Positions 35,689 through 47,665 of a stretch of DNA of 64,000 bases are shown piece after piece. A model generated the notes under the pieces. It had not been told where the DNA came from and made no database searches. It saw only the letters and a program-made list of their open reading frames with translations. Location: assembly GCF_000344685.1 (NCBI RefSeq), contig NW_006920411.1:2276654-2340653 (forward strand), read 5' to 3'. The position numbers and the translations under genes are program-made. Positions within the stretch are counted from its first letter, which is position 1. Every line of letters starts with the position of its first letter. Source of the DNA: Gloeophyllum trabeum ATCC 11539 (taxonomy: Eukaryota; Basidiomycota; Agaricomycetes; Gloeophyllales; Gloeophyllaceae).

Positions 35689-36051
35689 ATCTGGGCGACA
35701 TACTCGCCCTTCAAAACCAGGCCGAAGTAGTAAGCATGCCCCTTCATGTTGCAGAATGCGTCGTGGCTTTGAACAGTCCAAGATCAGTCGGTCCGTTGGT
35801 CGAGCTCCGCTTGCTGTAATCTATATGTAAGTTGGGAACTACGGGGTGTCGTGTAAGGTGGGGATCACAACGTGTTTCCTGCATGATATCGGGTACAATG
35901 TATTGGTCGTCTCGTGAATGCAATAGGATTGTAGAGTCCTGGGGTTTAGCTGTCTGTTCATGCCAGTCCTGTAGCGGCTAGTTTGCGATGAAGCACCATG
36001 AAGCAATGACATGCGCCTTTTCTGGAAGGGGACGCGTCCGCCGCTAACGCG
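35689..36051. other. Intergenic region SmF to rhomboid
   Basis: 363 bp between two plus-strand genes: SmF 3' UTR and rhomboid promoter. An in-frame open stretch follows the SmF stop in another phase ([15 protein letters not shown]) but has no family match. ACGCGT at 36032 lies 20 bp before the rhomboid start. Confidence 0.5.
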
Positions 36052-37279
36052 ATGGCGACACTCACCTTCGCCAGCGCCCGTCATGTCCTCCTAGGTACTC
36101 TGCATTGCTCCGTCACGCAGCGTACTCTCTCTGTATGGTCTAATGCGGTCCTGAGGGGTGTTCACCCAAATGCACATCTCAAACTTGGCAGAAGTAACCC
36201 GCTACGTGCAGTCCCGACTGCAGTTCCTGCTCGTCTGTTCAGCACCCCATCTAAGATCCTGAGATTTGTACGGACGGATGTATGGAAAGCCACACATAGG
36301 AGTGGAGGATATGGGAGTGCGCCTCCTCCTAGGAGACCTACAGAGTCATCGATACGCCGCGCGATCGACTCCCTGCCTTCAGGCATATTTCTCTGGGGTA
36401 TCTTGGGCCTGAACGGTGCCATATTATTGTTATGGGGCTACGCAAGTGGGATCGCTGTAAGTGACATCCTTCAGGCTTCAGATAGGCTCGGGGCATGATT
36501 TGTTGACATGCACTCCAGCAACAGAACCGTGACTTCACTTGGCTAAAGTGGATGCACGAGAACTTCCTCGTCAGTATGCGCAACGTTCGGGAGGGTCGAT
36601 GGTGCGTTCGCGGTCAATAGTACACCCGGATATGTCTGACCAGCCCTCCTTGGCTAGGTGGACCCTTCTCACTTGCTGTTTCTCTCACCAAGAGATGATG
36701 CATTTCTTAGTCAATGCCTTCACCTACGGATTCATGGCACCTGGCGTCATTGCCATTCTCGGGAATGCCTCGTTCTTAACTTTATATCTCGGGGGTATGA
36801 AGTCTACCCAGCTGCTGGGGAGAGGTTACTGACGTGCCGTCTAGGTGGGATATTGTCAAGCGGGTTGAGCTTGCTATGGAGTGAGCAAGTCAAAAAGAGA
36901 GACACCTCTTCTCAGGGTGCTAGTGGTACGTCCGAGTTGATAGAAAATTATACTTATGACTTGTTAGCTGATATGTATCGTACATTGCTTAGGTGCTATT
37001 TACGCGGTCATTTCCTTCTTTGCGTGCGTAGCTCCCAGGGCCGAGCTCCTGATCTTTGGCATCGTTCCATGTCCAGCTTGGATAGTCGTAGGGAGTCTCT
37101 TCGTCTATGACTCATGGAGATCTATCACTGACAGGGTTGGTCTTTCCTCACTTCAGCTGGATGATTTTAGATTTAATGATTGTTTACAGGGAGGTAGAAC
37201 TGATACCGCTGGTCATATCGGTGGGATGTTTGCTGGTGCAGGATATTTCATTTTGAAGAGGATGGGCATGCGCTTCTAA
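36052..37279 (+). CDS. PCP1: Mitochondrial rhomboid protease (Pcp1/PARL type)
   Basis: Inner-membrane intramembrane serine protease; family members process Mgm1/OPA1-type and other mitochondrial proteins. The N-terminus (MATLTFASARHVLLGTLHCS, then about 100 basic Ser/Thr-rich residues) is a long presequence. Next are a first transmembrane helix (GIFLWGILGLNGAILLLWGY) and the rhomboid core: WLKWMHENFLVSMRNVREGR, WWTLLTCCFSHQEMMHFLVN, GASGAIYAVISFFAC with catalytic Ser, a helix IVVGSLFVYDSW, and TAGHIGGMFAGAGYF with catalytic His. It ends KRMGMRF-stop. Ser, His and the upstream WR/HxxxN elements are present, so it should be active. Six or so introns. It is convergent with the CLASP gene (276 bp). 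Confidence 0.92.
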
Positions 37280-37555
37280 GTTGTACAGTGCCCTTGTAAC
37301 CCCAGTCGAGTCCGCAATGATAAACCCCGACTCTGTAATCAGGACGCCGGCGACCAAGAATAAGGCCGAAAAATCTCTGGGCTCCTTCATATAGTTGTGC
37401 CATAAACTACTTATAAACATGGGTAAAATACAACACATGGCATGATAAGGGCGTAATCAACAAGACAGAATACATACGAAACAAGGCTATAGGACATGTT
37501 GCTCCGACTGCTCTATACAGGAAAAAGAATGAGGAAAGACTCTCCTCACAAATTA

Positions 37556-40500
37556 TTAAGCCCGTTTTACGGGCGTACTGGTTCTCGTATCCAGTCTCCT
37601 CATTTCCCTCTCCAAACGTTCCATACCGGAAGAGTCCTGTTCGAACCCTCTTGCGCCGTGCTTATCGAACAAGTAGGTCAGGAGATTCTTCTTTTCGTCG
37701 GCTAGACCGTCCAGTAGTGCGAATAGATGGGTTTCGTCACGTAGGACTAGTTGAGCGGCGATGATGCAGGCCGCCGCAGATTCCCGCACGATGAGTGACG
37801 TGGTATCATTCAAGGCCTAGAATAATATGGACCATAAACTCAGTCAAATTTGCAGGGGGGAAGCAGGGGAACGTACTGCAATTAATGTCGCACGAAGGCG
37901 GGGGAGTTCATCTTCGACAATTTCGGCGGGTAATCGCAAGATGAATTTACCCATGGCCACGAGACCAAATGCATATATAGTTGACTTGGCCTCTGCAGTA
38001 GCAAACGCGGGTGCAGGTGCAGCGAGGAAGGTTCGCAGATTGGCATGTAATGTTGTGACGCCGTACACCGGCTCGATCCTCGTAGTGGCAGCATCCCGTA
38101 TTGTGTTCGTCGCTTCTAAGACCTGAGATTGCAGTTTAGGTAACGAGGTTGGAACAACACAGGATTGGGACGCCCTACATTTAGTTTATTGCAATATCTT
38201 ACTTGCAACATCACTGAAAAGATATCAGATTCATGGCCCTCAAGGAGGGGTGCTTGATTTTCCAGCATTTCCCATAACACGATCAGCCCATATTCCAGCT
38301 CATCTTCCGACTACGAAAGAACTGAGTCTTATATCCTGAGAGTTGGGTTCGGATTACTCACTCGTTCCGGATTCAAGTACTGAATCAGCGCGTTGAACAG
38401 CCGATTGAATCTTTTCTCCCGCGACCAGATCTCAGACGAGCGAGTAGACAAAGTGACGGTTTTGTCGATGAATGGGGAGGATGGGTCCATGAACCCGTCG
38501 GTAGAAGCCGATGGGTTGGCAACTGGGTTCTCGCTGCAAAGTAAAGCCAGCTTCTGGAGAGTCCGCACGTCGGCTTCACCACTTTGAAGAGCCGAGATAT
38601 ATCCCTCCAGCTCGCTAGCTCTCTCAGACGGCTGGCCAGCCTTCAAAGGAGTGCCTTGATCAATGACTGCAAAAGCTAAGCATGCCAAACACCATAACTA
38701 GTTGCCTGCTGACTTACGAATCTTTCGTTTCAGCCACCACCCTGTCTCGTGCTTCTTGTCTTGAAGGACGTCTAATAATGACGCTGACTTTCCGTTGTAG
38801 GCAGGGCTATCCTTGAACATCGCCGCCTGCTTCAAGATGGCGGTACTTCTGTTCGCTGGGGTCGCGGGCGGAGCCATGCCATTCCTGAGAGCGGCTGCGA
38901 CAGCTGGCTTCGCCTTGACTTTCACTGTACCGCTCGACTCGCTGGAAGGCAGTAGCGAGGGAGGGATAGGTGACGCATGAGCACCGTCCTCCTCGGGGTC
39001 GACGAGTTCTAGGAGCCGCTCAGCCGCACTTTCGGCCTGCTCAGCACGAGCACGCATGGCATCCTCAACTACGCGCTCATTCGGAGGAGACGATAACAGG
39101 TTGTCAGTCGATTTCGGGGAAACAGGTGTCCGCACAGCCGAATCAGTCGCTGAAGGAGGAGCGGGGGGAGGATAGAGCTCATACGGCGTCGAGAACGAGA
39201 TCAAGTTCATGCTCTGATCAATGTCCATGTCTTCGTCGCTGTCTTCTGGTACGGGGATCTGGGTAGCCATCAGCAGCGAGTCATCGTCAAGATTGCCATT
39301 GGTCTTTGGCATCAGGAGAGACTGTCGAGTCGTCGCAGACGGCACGACGGAGGCTAGGGGAGCTCGCCTCGTACCGGGTGTAGGCTTACCTACTGTAGCC
39401 GGTGAACTGCGAGGAACGTGAGCGGTTGTATTCTCGGGCGAAGCAGGCAACGCGGTTTGCATGGCCCTGCGCAACTCCGTCGAGCCACGGCCGCCGGCTG
39501 GCGTAGGTGTAGAATGAGCGGTCGTACTTTCTGGAGAGGACGGCAAGGCAGTCTGCATCGCTTTCCTCAGCTCTGAAAGGCCGCGACCAGCGGTCGAGGA
39601 AGCAAGCGGAGATGCACGTCGTGCTGCGAAGGGATCCATGCTCGACGAGGAGGAGACGGGCGACGTGGGTGACGCTGCTCGTATACCCGGTCCTGACACC
39701 GACCTGGCATGCTGGGACCCAGGTACCGCGTTGTGACTGGCCGAACGACCGATGGTGCGCGTGCCAGTCGACATGACACGCGAGCGGGGTGGGGAAGACG
39801 GCGAGATCGACCTGGACACAGTGCCTAGAGGTGAAGTAGCTCTGCCATAGGGAGATGTCGGTCCGCTAGCAGGGGGAGACGTGGCTCTCACTGCATGCGC
39901 CGTCGAGGTAGCCTGGTGCCGGAGGGTGGGCGGGGCAGTAGCGACAGCCTTGGCCTTTGCACGCGTAGCAGCAATGGCCGCCGCGACGCTGCTCTTCTTG
40001 ACAGTCGGCGTTTTGGGCGGCAATACCGCTGCCGCGGCTTGCGGGTTGGGACAGTCCTTCTCCAAGGCCTTGCGCACCGTAGCGTCAGACGCCGCCAGGA
40101 TAGCCTGCCCCTTGTCGTGCCATACAGCCTCGAAAGACCAGAAACAGGCTCTGCTACCCGCGCGCACCCCAGGGTTCGGATCGGCCAGGCCTTTCTTGAC
40201 GCATTTCTCCAGTATGTCGTGACCGCCGTGCGCTTCAATCGCATGCCTCGCGCGGGCGCCATGCACCTCCATGTAAATCTTGACGTGCCCGATGGCGTAG
40301 ACGCGCGCTTGCACGTTCTTGTCTTGCAGCGTCGTCCAGAGAATGGGGATAATTATCCGTGGCTGCGCGGATGTGTGGTGCATGAGGGTCGTTACTGTGT
40401 CCTGACTTTGCTGCGCGACGATTTTCTTCGTCAGCGACGACATCTTCAAAAGGTTGATATACAGCACGTCGCAGAAGGGATCTAGAGCCGTTCCTAACGT

Positions 40501-42129
40501 GGTCGCAAGCTCCGCGTACATCAAGCATGTGTTTATCGACACGGTGGTCCTCAGACTTGTAAGCTGCAGGTATGGAGCGTGAACAGGATAGTTAGTAAAT
40601 ATACTAGAAATATACGCACAGTCTTCAAGGACCAGTTGAGAAACTGCTTGAGATGCGCGAAGAATATGTCTGTGTACTGCACATGCACTTCGGTCTTGAG
40701 CATACCGCGGACCCTGGTGATAGACTGATCGCGCGCGACCCAGTTATGCTCAGTCTCCTTCCCCTCAAACGGCTTCTCCATCGCCGCAAACTCGTTCTCC
40801 AAATCTCGACCCGACGCAATCTGAGTACACATCAATCGGAAGACAGAATGAAGCATACCGAGCCACTTACATAGACAGGCTTCACCTCCGCGGTCCCGCT
40901 TTCGCTCGTGGGCGTCGGGAGTGGCGGGCTCACCACCATAGCGGCGCGACTCGCAGGCCGGCTCGGGATCGCGCTGCTGCTCTGACTCACCGTCCGCGCG
41001 GTCGTAGTCGCAGGCCCGCTCTTGCTGCGGTTCATCAGCGCCAGGCTGGGCGGGACGTACGGTTTCCGCCCCGCAGGCCCCGTCGAGCGCACGTCGCCGT
41101 CCTCCGAGCCCGCGTCGCTCTGCGGGTTGCTGCCAGCCCCGCCGCCCGCGAAGACCCTCGTCAGGATCGTGTCCGCGGTCGTCTTGCGCACGCCCTGCTT
41201 CGTGAGCTCTTTCTTGAGGTCGGAGCGCGCCATGTCGGTGATGCCGGGCCCGGTGAAGAGCTCGACGACGGACTGCCGCGCGCATTCTCGCACGTTGGCG
41301 TCGCCGTCTTCGAGGGCGCCGACGAGGAGCGGGAGGTAGGCGCGGAGAGGGAAGAGGTGGTGGGCGCGCCGGATGTGGACCAGCGTGAGGATAGACTGAT
41401 GGGGGGCTCGTATGAAGATGGTACCGAGGTAGTAGTGGTCTTATGACGTACCTGTTCTCGGACTCTCCATACTTTGCTCGCGAACCCGCTCTCGCGCAGG
41501 TACCGCTCGAAGATCTGCAGCGGTGTCTCCGGGCCCTTCCCGCTGCCTGACTTTGCGAGAGCTCCGCTCCCCGACCGGAAGGCCATTCCGCCGAGTATAA
41601 CCAAAGTCTCCCGTGCCTTCTCTCTTGCCTTCTCCCGGCTGTCTCCCAGCCTGTCTATGACGCCAGGGGAAGGGAGGAAAGCGAGAAGGACATGGCGGAG
41701 GGTGGACGTATCGATGATGGCAGATGTAGAGGACGACGTGGATGCCGCTGGCGACTGCGCATTGACATGTCGTGACTGGACTGGACGAGATATGAGCAGA
41801 GGTAGAAGAGGGGGCAGGGCAGATAGAGTCGCTGTCGTGAGGTGCTGGTGGGATATTCGTAGGCAGGCTTTCAGGGCATTAATGAGGGCGTCGGGGTCGT
41901 TGATCTGAGAAGAAGGATTCAGCCAGAGATCACTCTCCGAGTGCAGGATCTTCACCTCCACACCGCTCTCAAACTCGGCCTGCAGTTTCGTGACGGCATC
42001 TATTTTGGCGTCCACGTCTGGACGGACAAGAGATCAGACTCCGGTATTCCAAAAAGGCCAAAGTAAGCACACACCGCCGGATTTACACTGGTTTACGAGC
42101 CTGCTGAGGGTCGAGTCGTCGGCGTCCAT
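37556..42129 (-). CDS. STU1: CLASP-family microtubule-stabilising protein (Stu1)
   Basis: CLASP proteins bind microtubule plus ends and kinetochores through TOG domains and promote rescue. The start MDADDSTLSRLVNQCKSG opens an N-terminal TOG domain (DVDAKIDAVTKLQAEFESGV, ALINALKACLRISHQHLTTA). The conserved CLASP TOG is at about 40560-40100 (SSLTKKIVAQQSQDTVTTLM, NVQARVYAIGHVKIYMEVHG, DPNPGVRAGSRACFWSFEAV). A Ser/Pro/Arg-rich microtubule-binding linker of several hundred residues follows. It contains SPIP and TQIP, possible EB1-binding S/TxIP motifs. A C-terminal HEAT-like domain covers 38690-37556 (FAVIDQGTPLKAG, LEYGLIVLWEMLENQAPLLE, ESAAACIIAAQLVLRDETHL) and ends STPVKRA-stop. Total is about 1300 residues, normal for the family. 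The linker exon is long and intron-poor. Confidence 0.92.
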
Positions 42130-42207
42130 GACGGGACAGAAGGAAACGCGGTCGGGAGGGTTGTCAACACGCATCGCGTCTCCGCGGCCAACGATCCGCC
42201 GCCGCGC

Positions 42208-42213
42208 CACGTG
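42208..42213. promoter_or_regulatory. CACGTG in CLASP/TRAPPC2 bidirectional promoter
   Basis: Perfect CACGTG between start codons only 137 bp apart, 79 bp from CLASP and 54 bp from TRAPPC2. It is followed at 42218 by ACGCGT, the MluI cell-cycle box bound by MBF in ascomycetes. Confidence 0.55.
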
Positions 42214-42266
42214 GTTTACGCGTACCGATCACTGCCACTCGGACGCTGTCGCAGTCGCCTGGTACC

Positions 42267-43020
42267 ATGTCCCACCACTTGTTCTTGCTTTCGCCGACAG
42301 ACACGCCCTTGTACAGTCTCACTCATTACTCGTCGAAGCCGACGCAGAGCACGCCGTCGCCGCTCGCGTCCAACCTGCCGTCATGGTCGACCTCTGCCTT
42401 TGCCGGCACGCTCACTGCTTTGTCCGGTGCCTCGAGCGCGACACAGGCCCACCACGCGCAGGGCGGTGCGGTGCGCCTCGGTGGCGGCCAGGATCGGCAC
42501 GTCATACAGATGATCGCGAACGCGAGCTTGGACGTAATCGAGGAGGTGATGAGGAGAGACAGCGCCATGTCCGTACGCTCCCCTTTGTGCGGCTGCCTGC
42601 CGTGTGCATCCTTATCCATCGCATCGCAGGTACCTCAAGTCTGTGGACAAATTTAATGAATGGACGGTCTCAGCTTTTGTGACCCCGGGCAGTAAGAGCA
42701 GTATCTTGTCTCGGACGTGAGTGCGGCGTGCTGGAGCTGCGCGGATGCGCGCTAGATTTCAAGTTCATCCTGCTGCACGAATCAAAAAACGACGATGGCA
42801 TCAGATCGTTCTTCAACGAGGTCTGGGAGCTGTATGTCAAGGTGCGTCCGCGCGCGATGCGCTAGCGGCCAGGACGATCTCTGTCGGTGGGCCATGCTCC
42901 GTTCCGGGTATTCTAACGCCTCTGCAGACGCTGCTAAATCCGTTCCACACGATGCATACGCCGATCCGCAGCCCAGTGTTCGATAGCAGGGTGCGAGCCA
43001 GCGCGAAGAAGTACCTGTGA
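42267..43020 (+). CDS. TRS20: TRAPP complex subunit TRAPPC2 (sedlin/Trs20)
   Basis: Longin-fold core subunit of TRAPP, the exchange factor for Ypt1/Rab1 in ER-Golgi traffic. The start MSHHLFLLSPTDTPLYSLTH gives the first longin strands. An insertion of about 45 Ser/Ala/Gly-rich residues follows, between strand and helix (compare about 140 residues in human sedlin). The conserved part then reads VIQMIANASLDVIEEVMRRD, YLKSVDKFNEWTVSAFVTPG, FKFILLHESKNDDGIRSFFN and VWELYVKTLLNPFHTMHTPI, ending SRVRASAKKYL-stop. Three introns; the first splits the Met codon before YLKSVDK. It shares a 137-bp promoter with CLASP. Confidence 0.93.
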
Positions 43021-43569
43021 AGGGGAAGTAGATTTGAATAGATCGTTATTGTCTCCAGTATGTGGCACGAGGCCGCCACAGTGGCTCCGGGTGGTGTCCG
43101 GGGTCCGGCGGGGGTATGGCGGTGTCGGGGTCGAGTGATGGGCAGACCGCTCTCTTCCTCTGAGACTGTCGTAGGGGCCGATATTCTCGTTTGTCTGTGG
43201 ACTGTCTTCACTTTTCTCTCTCGAAACATAAGATCCTTTCTATTATATATAACCCTTTGCAAAACCAGTCTTTCTCGCAGCACCCGCCAGTCAGATCCAG
43301 CTTTCCCCGTTTCTCTGCTGCGCTCCTCTACACGTCGCCGCGACAAGCCTCAGAAAGAGCGTCGTCCGCCCACAGCTGCTCGTTTCGTCCCCGAAAAGAC
43401 TTCTTGCTGCACACAGTACGTCGCAATCGAGACCGCCCGAGCCTTGGTCGGCTGACAAGCGCGCTCGGTTCCAGCTGTATTCCACATTCCAGTCACCCGC
43501 TGTTTAATTTCATAATCTGCCCTCGTCTCCCGCTTTACCTCTTTCCCCTCACAAGCAAGTCCTCAAGCA
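43021..43569. other. Promoter and 5' UTR of the Q-rich protein gene
   Basis: 549 bp upstream of the 43570 start. From about 43200 to the ATG the plus strand becomes strongly pyrimidine-rich, ending with a CT-rich stretch and TCAAGCAATGG. This composition is typical of highly expressed fungal genes. I see no gene here. Confidence 0.5.
43244..43252 (+). promoter_or_regulatory. TATA-like element
   Basis: TATATATAA-like sequence followed by a CT-rich tract leading to the start codon at 43570. The distance of about 320 bp suggests a long 5' UTR or a 5' UTR intron. Confidence 0.4.
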
Positions 43570-45098
43570 ATGGCTACCACTCCTGCTCCCAATCCCCGTG
43601 CCTCGCTCCTTTCTGGTCTCCGCACGGGCGGCGTCCGCTCCTCCTCGAACCCGATGCAGAACGTCCCCCACACCGCAGCCCCCGGCGGGTCCTTCAACGT
43701 CCCGCGCTTCAACGCTGCCGTATACCCGCCCGAGGAGGAGGAGGACGAGATCTCCGACATGGTCGCGCAGAACCTGTACATCAACCCCGGCAACTATGTC
43801 AACAGGCGCCAGCCTCTCACTGCTGCTGTCGATGGCCCGAACAACCGCTTTTCGCAGCAGCAGGGCAACATGCAGATGAACAACGGAGGCTACCCCATGA
43901 GCGCGACCGGGTTTGGTGTGCAGGGTATGCAGGCTCAAGCCCAGGCGCAGGCTATCCAGATGCAGATGGTGCAGATGGAGATCCTCAGGCTTCAGGTTAG
44001 TTTATCTCTCATTTCGTTAGATCATCTATCTGACTCGACTTCGTCATCTAGGCATTGCAGGCTCAGCAGTATCAGGCTGAGCTACTCGCTCAGGCGCAGC
44101 GCCAGCAGCAGGCCCAGAACGGTCGGCGTGCCAGTGCCAGTTTCAACCCTCCTGCCACTGCCGCCCCGACCACGACCTCGTTCGACTTTCGTTCGGCTGC
44201 ATTCAATGCTCAGATGCGCCGTGCCACCCAGGGCGACCAGCTCAAGTCTCAGCTCGGTGTCGTCGGCGAAGACCAGGTGCCGATGACTGCGGCCCTGGGC
44301 GGAAAGTTCGGCGGCCGGATGGCGCCGTTGGGAGCTAGGTACAACGACGAGCAGGAGTTGAGCTTCAACGTCCCCCAGAACACGCCTGCTACGGCGCGTA
44401 CGACCGTCATTAGCGGCGGGACGTCGCTAGGAAGTCTTGCTTCAAACAACGTGAACCACGACGGTGCCACTGCCCCCGCACCGTCCAAATCCGACACCGC
44501 GAGCTCTTGGAGACGCGGAGGAAACAACAACTCCGTGTTGAGCGGCAACAGGGTCGCGTCTCTTCCTAACGTGAAAGTCAGCCCCCCGCCGAGCGAGCGC
44601 GTCTCCCCTCCTCCCAACGAGAGCACCCAGACCAAGGCTCGTCCCCGGCCTTTGCAGTTCAACATCGCGGTGCAGCAGCCCCTCCCGGCTGTCCAGATCG
44701 ACACCACCGAGGGCAACGAGGCCGAAGACGACACAGCGTCCACCACGTCCTCTCGATCCGGCGGTGCGGGCTCCCCGCAGTCCTCTTCGCCCTTCACCCC
44801 GCCGCACTCTTCCTCCTCCCATGGCAGCAACCCGCCTCTCTCGCCGCGCGAGGAGGCGGCGAAGAAGCTCTACGAGGGCCTCGGCATCGGCCGGCCCGCC
44901 CCCCAGGGGGCGGCGCCGCAGCAGTCGGTTGTGAGCCACAGGTTGGCCAGCCAGCCGATGAGGCAGCCCCGCGGGCCGCCGTCGGGCGCTGACGAGCTGG
45001 GCCCGAAGAACTTTGCTACCAGGATCAGAAGGAAGGCCATCGGCGGGCTCGGGATGCTCATGGGCGCGCGGGAGAGGCGCGAGGTCGAAGTCTTTTGA
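43570..45098 (+). CDS. Q-rich basidiomycete protein of unknown function
   Basis: Two exons joined by one intron (about 43996-44051), encoding about 490 residues. The start is MATTPAPNPRASLLSGLRTG. An acidic patch (PPEEEEDEISDMVAQNLYIN) is followed by a Gln/Met/Ala-rich helical stretch (QAQAQAIQMQMVQMEILRLQ, then QAQQYQAELLAQAQRQQQAQ) likely to form a coiled coil. The remainder is disordered Ser/Pro-rich sequence with short conserved-looking blocks (FRSAAFNAQMRRATQGDQLK, LSPREEAAKKLYEGLGIGRP, ARRKAIGG-like basic end). I recognise no domain; I believe similar proteins occur in other agaricomycetes. The promoter looks strong. The Q-rich coiled coil plus disorder suggests an RNA-granule or scaffold role, but that is speculation. 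Confidence 0.75.
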
Positions 45099-45644
45099 GA
45101 AGACGGGGTGATTACCTAGGATGCGTGGGCGTAGACGACGGTTGGAGGGCCGGTTGTATAATTTCCTCTCTTGTCTGTTACGCCATGCCTCCAATCCACT
45201 TTCTTTTCGCGAGTCGCGTGTGTGCTTGCTTGCTGAGCTTATTTTCAGGGTGTGTGTATTTAGTCAGCGTCTGCCAGGGGTGCTGTTGGGTCTCAGAACG
45301 GACATGTTCGTCGTATGCGCGTATTATGTTTTGATTCCTCCGCTCCCACCCCCACTGCTTTCCTTTGAGATATTTATTGTTATAACTTCAACTTGAAAAC
45401 CACCATTCTTTTGTATTGTGCTTTCGAGAATCCAGACAAACTTGATGTCCCAGTCCTATTAGCTCGCTCGGTAGTCTGTAGCCGTGAAGGAGTGTGTGTT
45501 ATATGTGTACCCCGATCGTAGCGTAGTAGCGAATCGATGTTATGTGGATATATGCGAAGGCACGGTGTGATGAGCGACTTCTCATGTTGCTTCCAAAAGC
45601 TAGATGCTCTTCAGGAGCACCTAATAGATTACAATAAGTCATAT
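45099..45644. other. Convergent 3' region, no gene seen
   Basis: 546 bp between the stops of the Q-rich gene and ARP4. It is T-rich on the plus strand, consistent with a long 3' UTR. No supported coding frame. Confidence 0.5.
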
Positions 45645-47443
45645 CTATTTACACCTTTGCCCGACGATGGCTTTTCCGTGGTCCTGTGCCACAGAGCCAA
45701 GTCAATGTTGGACATGGCGGAGCAAACAAGTGAACTCACCTGCCACTCCTCCTTGCTTATCCAAAGCTGATGGAACGTCCCCAGACTCGCTAGAATACTC
45801 CCTCCGAGCCACCCGCCGTATCGACGTTCGATAGGGTTACCCGGGGCATGTATCTTGACCTAAAGCAAACGCAGTTAGATAAAGCCACAATCCAGGCAAG
45901 ACAATGCAAACGTACCTGGAAGTGCCGTCCCAGCTCGTTGCCCAGCCGATCGACCAGGCCACCGAAGAGACTCCCGCCGCCGGTCACGACGAGATTCCCG
46001 AGTAGGTTTTGGCGGAGGTCGGGGTCGCAGTTGCCCAGGCATGCTGTGATGAGGCTCGGGAGCGGGCGGGGGAGGTTGTCATTCCGATCCTACAGGTGGT
46101 CAATGGGTGGGGAGACAGTAGAGAAGGGGGAGGAGGCGGCGTACGGCGATCATGGAGTGGTTGAAGTAGAGCTCGCCGACGGAGAACCGCTCGGGGCCGA
46201 AGTAGGTGTTGAACCCGGTGGGGAACTCGTACTGCCGTGGTGGGCGCTGCATTACCGCCCTGTGGTGCGGTGTCAGCTTAGGATGCGGGGAAACGAGAGG
46301 CGGGTACGCGTACTGTTCATTCCAGCCCTGATCGAGCACGCCCGCGACGCTCTGTATCCACTCGTCCACCTCCCGCGACTCGGCCCATATCCGCCAGCTG
46401 TCGGTCGTCTTGGCCATGCGGTCTTCGCGGAGGGTGAATTTGGGTGGTTGGGCAGGCTCTACTGGCTTCCGATTTACGAATAGTGAGAGACCTTGGCAAA
46501 GTGACGTAGAGATAAGTAGGGCGTACCATTTTACTGGCGATAAGTTGGTGGGGGAGAAGTTGGATGGCTGGGCGGTGCTGGGTGGGATTAGTGAGGAGGT
46601 GTTTGGCGTGCGCGTGGACGAGTTGGGGGAGGGCGGAGTACTGCAAACCTGGCAGTCTGTGAGGGAAAGGCAACTAAAAAAGGTATAAATGTAGAGACCT
46701 TTGCGGAGGACAAATCCATCGACTACTGGCGTTACACTAGCCATGGATTGGCCGATGTCAACCACCAGCGCTGAGCCCTTCCCTGCGGCGAAACTTCCTT
46801 ATCACGTCCGTCAGTGCGTGTACGACGGTCCAGCCGGAGACATCCTCACGCATTCAGGACGCCTGTGTTCGCGATGTAGAAGGCGGGAACCTGGAACTCC
46901 TCGAACATGATCTCGGCCATGCGTTCGCGGTTTGCTGGCGTGTTCCAGGCGGGCTCGGTTACGAGCACTGGGTGTTCAGTGGGGTTGCAGCGCATGACAT
47001 CCCTCAGAGCATGCGATATGAGCGGTGGGATGGGCGCGAAATCATGTACTGGGTAGGACTCCCGTTAGCGTCGCCTCCGCGGCCATACAAAAGGATTCAT
47101 ACTCACTCATTCCGTTCTGGATGGGGTTCGCGACTTCCATGTTCGCCCTCCACATCGAGGGGCCGTTCTGGCCAATGTACATTTTGGCGGCTGGCCGCGC
47201 TGGTTGGCCGTCTTCCCCCGCTTCACCCATCGTTACATCTCCCCCAGAGGCGGGTTCGGTAATGTAGCCGTACGATGTAGGTATAATGGCTTTTGGCGTG
47301 TCATCTCCGGCATATCCTGCGCGAAGAGAGGATGCGCCCATATCCACGACAAGGGCAGCGACTTCATCTATAATAAAGACACTTGAGACATTGGAAATAT
47401 CTGCCTGAATCAAAATGAGCATACCCCCTCCGTATTGTACCAT
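45645..47443 (-). CDS. ARP4: Actin-related protein 4
   Basis: Nuclear actin-related subunit shared by NuA4 acetyltransferase and INO80/SWR1-type remodellers. Exon 1 is MVQYGG and splices to [20 protein letters not shown]. Then come [34 protein letters not shown] family sequence, [60 protein letters not shown] and [19 protein letters not shown]. The C-terminus holds [20 protein letters not shown] sequence, [40 protein letters not shown] and ISKEEWQ. The last exon is [16 protein letters not shown]. The Arp4-specific insertion after ADGK is Gly/Ala/Pro-rich. About eight introns. It is head-to-head with ERB1 (222 bp). Confidence 0.93.
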
Positions 47444-47665
47444 AGTGAACGTCAAAAGAGGCCAAGGACAGAGCCACAGAGCGAGGTTGGCTTCAAAGCA
47501 ATCGAAGCAAGACGCGTTCAATCCGCTCGATCAGATCTCGGAAGTACCCGATAGCGCGTCCACTCCGCCAAAAATTGGTTCTAATTATAGCTCGCTGAGC
47601 ACTCAACTTCATCTCGGTCTCTGGCTTTTGGGTTACCTGGGCAATTCGTCCCATCGGGCTTTGCT

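Noticed and set aside
39895..40485. Plus-strand frame of 196 codons opposite CLASP
   Set aside because: Antisense shadow of the conserved CLASP TOG and linker exon.
44442..45194. Minus-strand frame of 250 codons opposite the Q-rich gene
   Set aside because: Arg/Gly-rich mirror of Ser/Pro/Ala-rich coding sequence; no motif, and the plus-strand frame has a promoter and start context.
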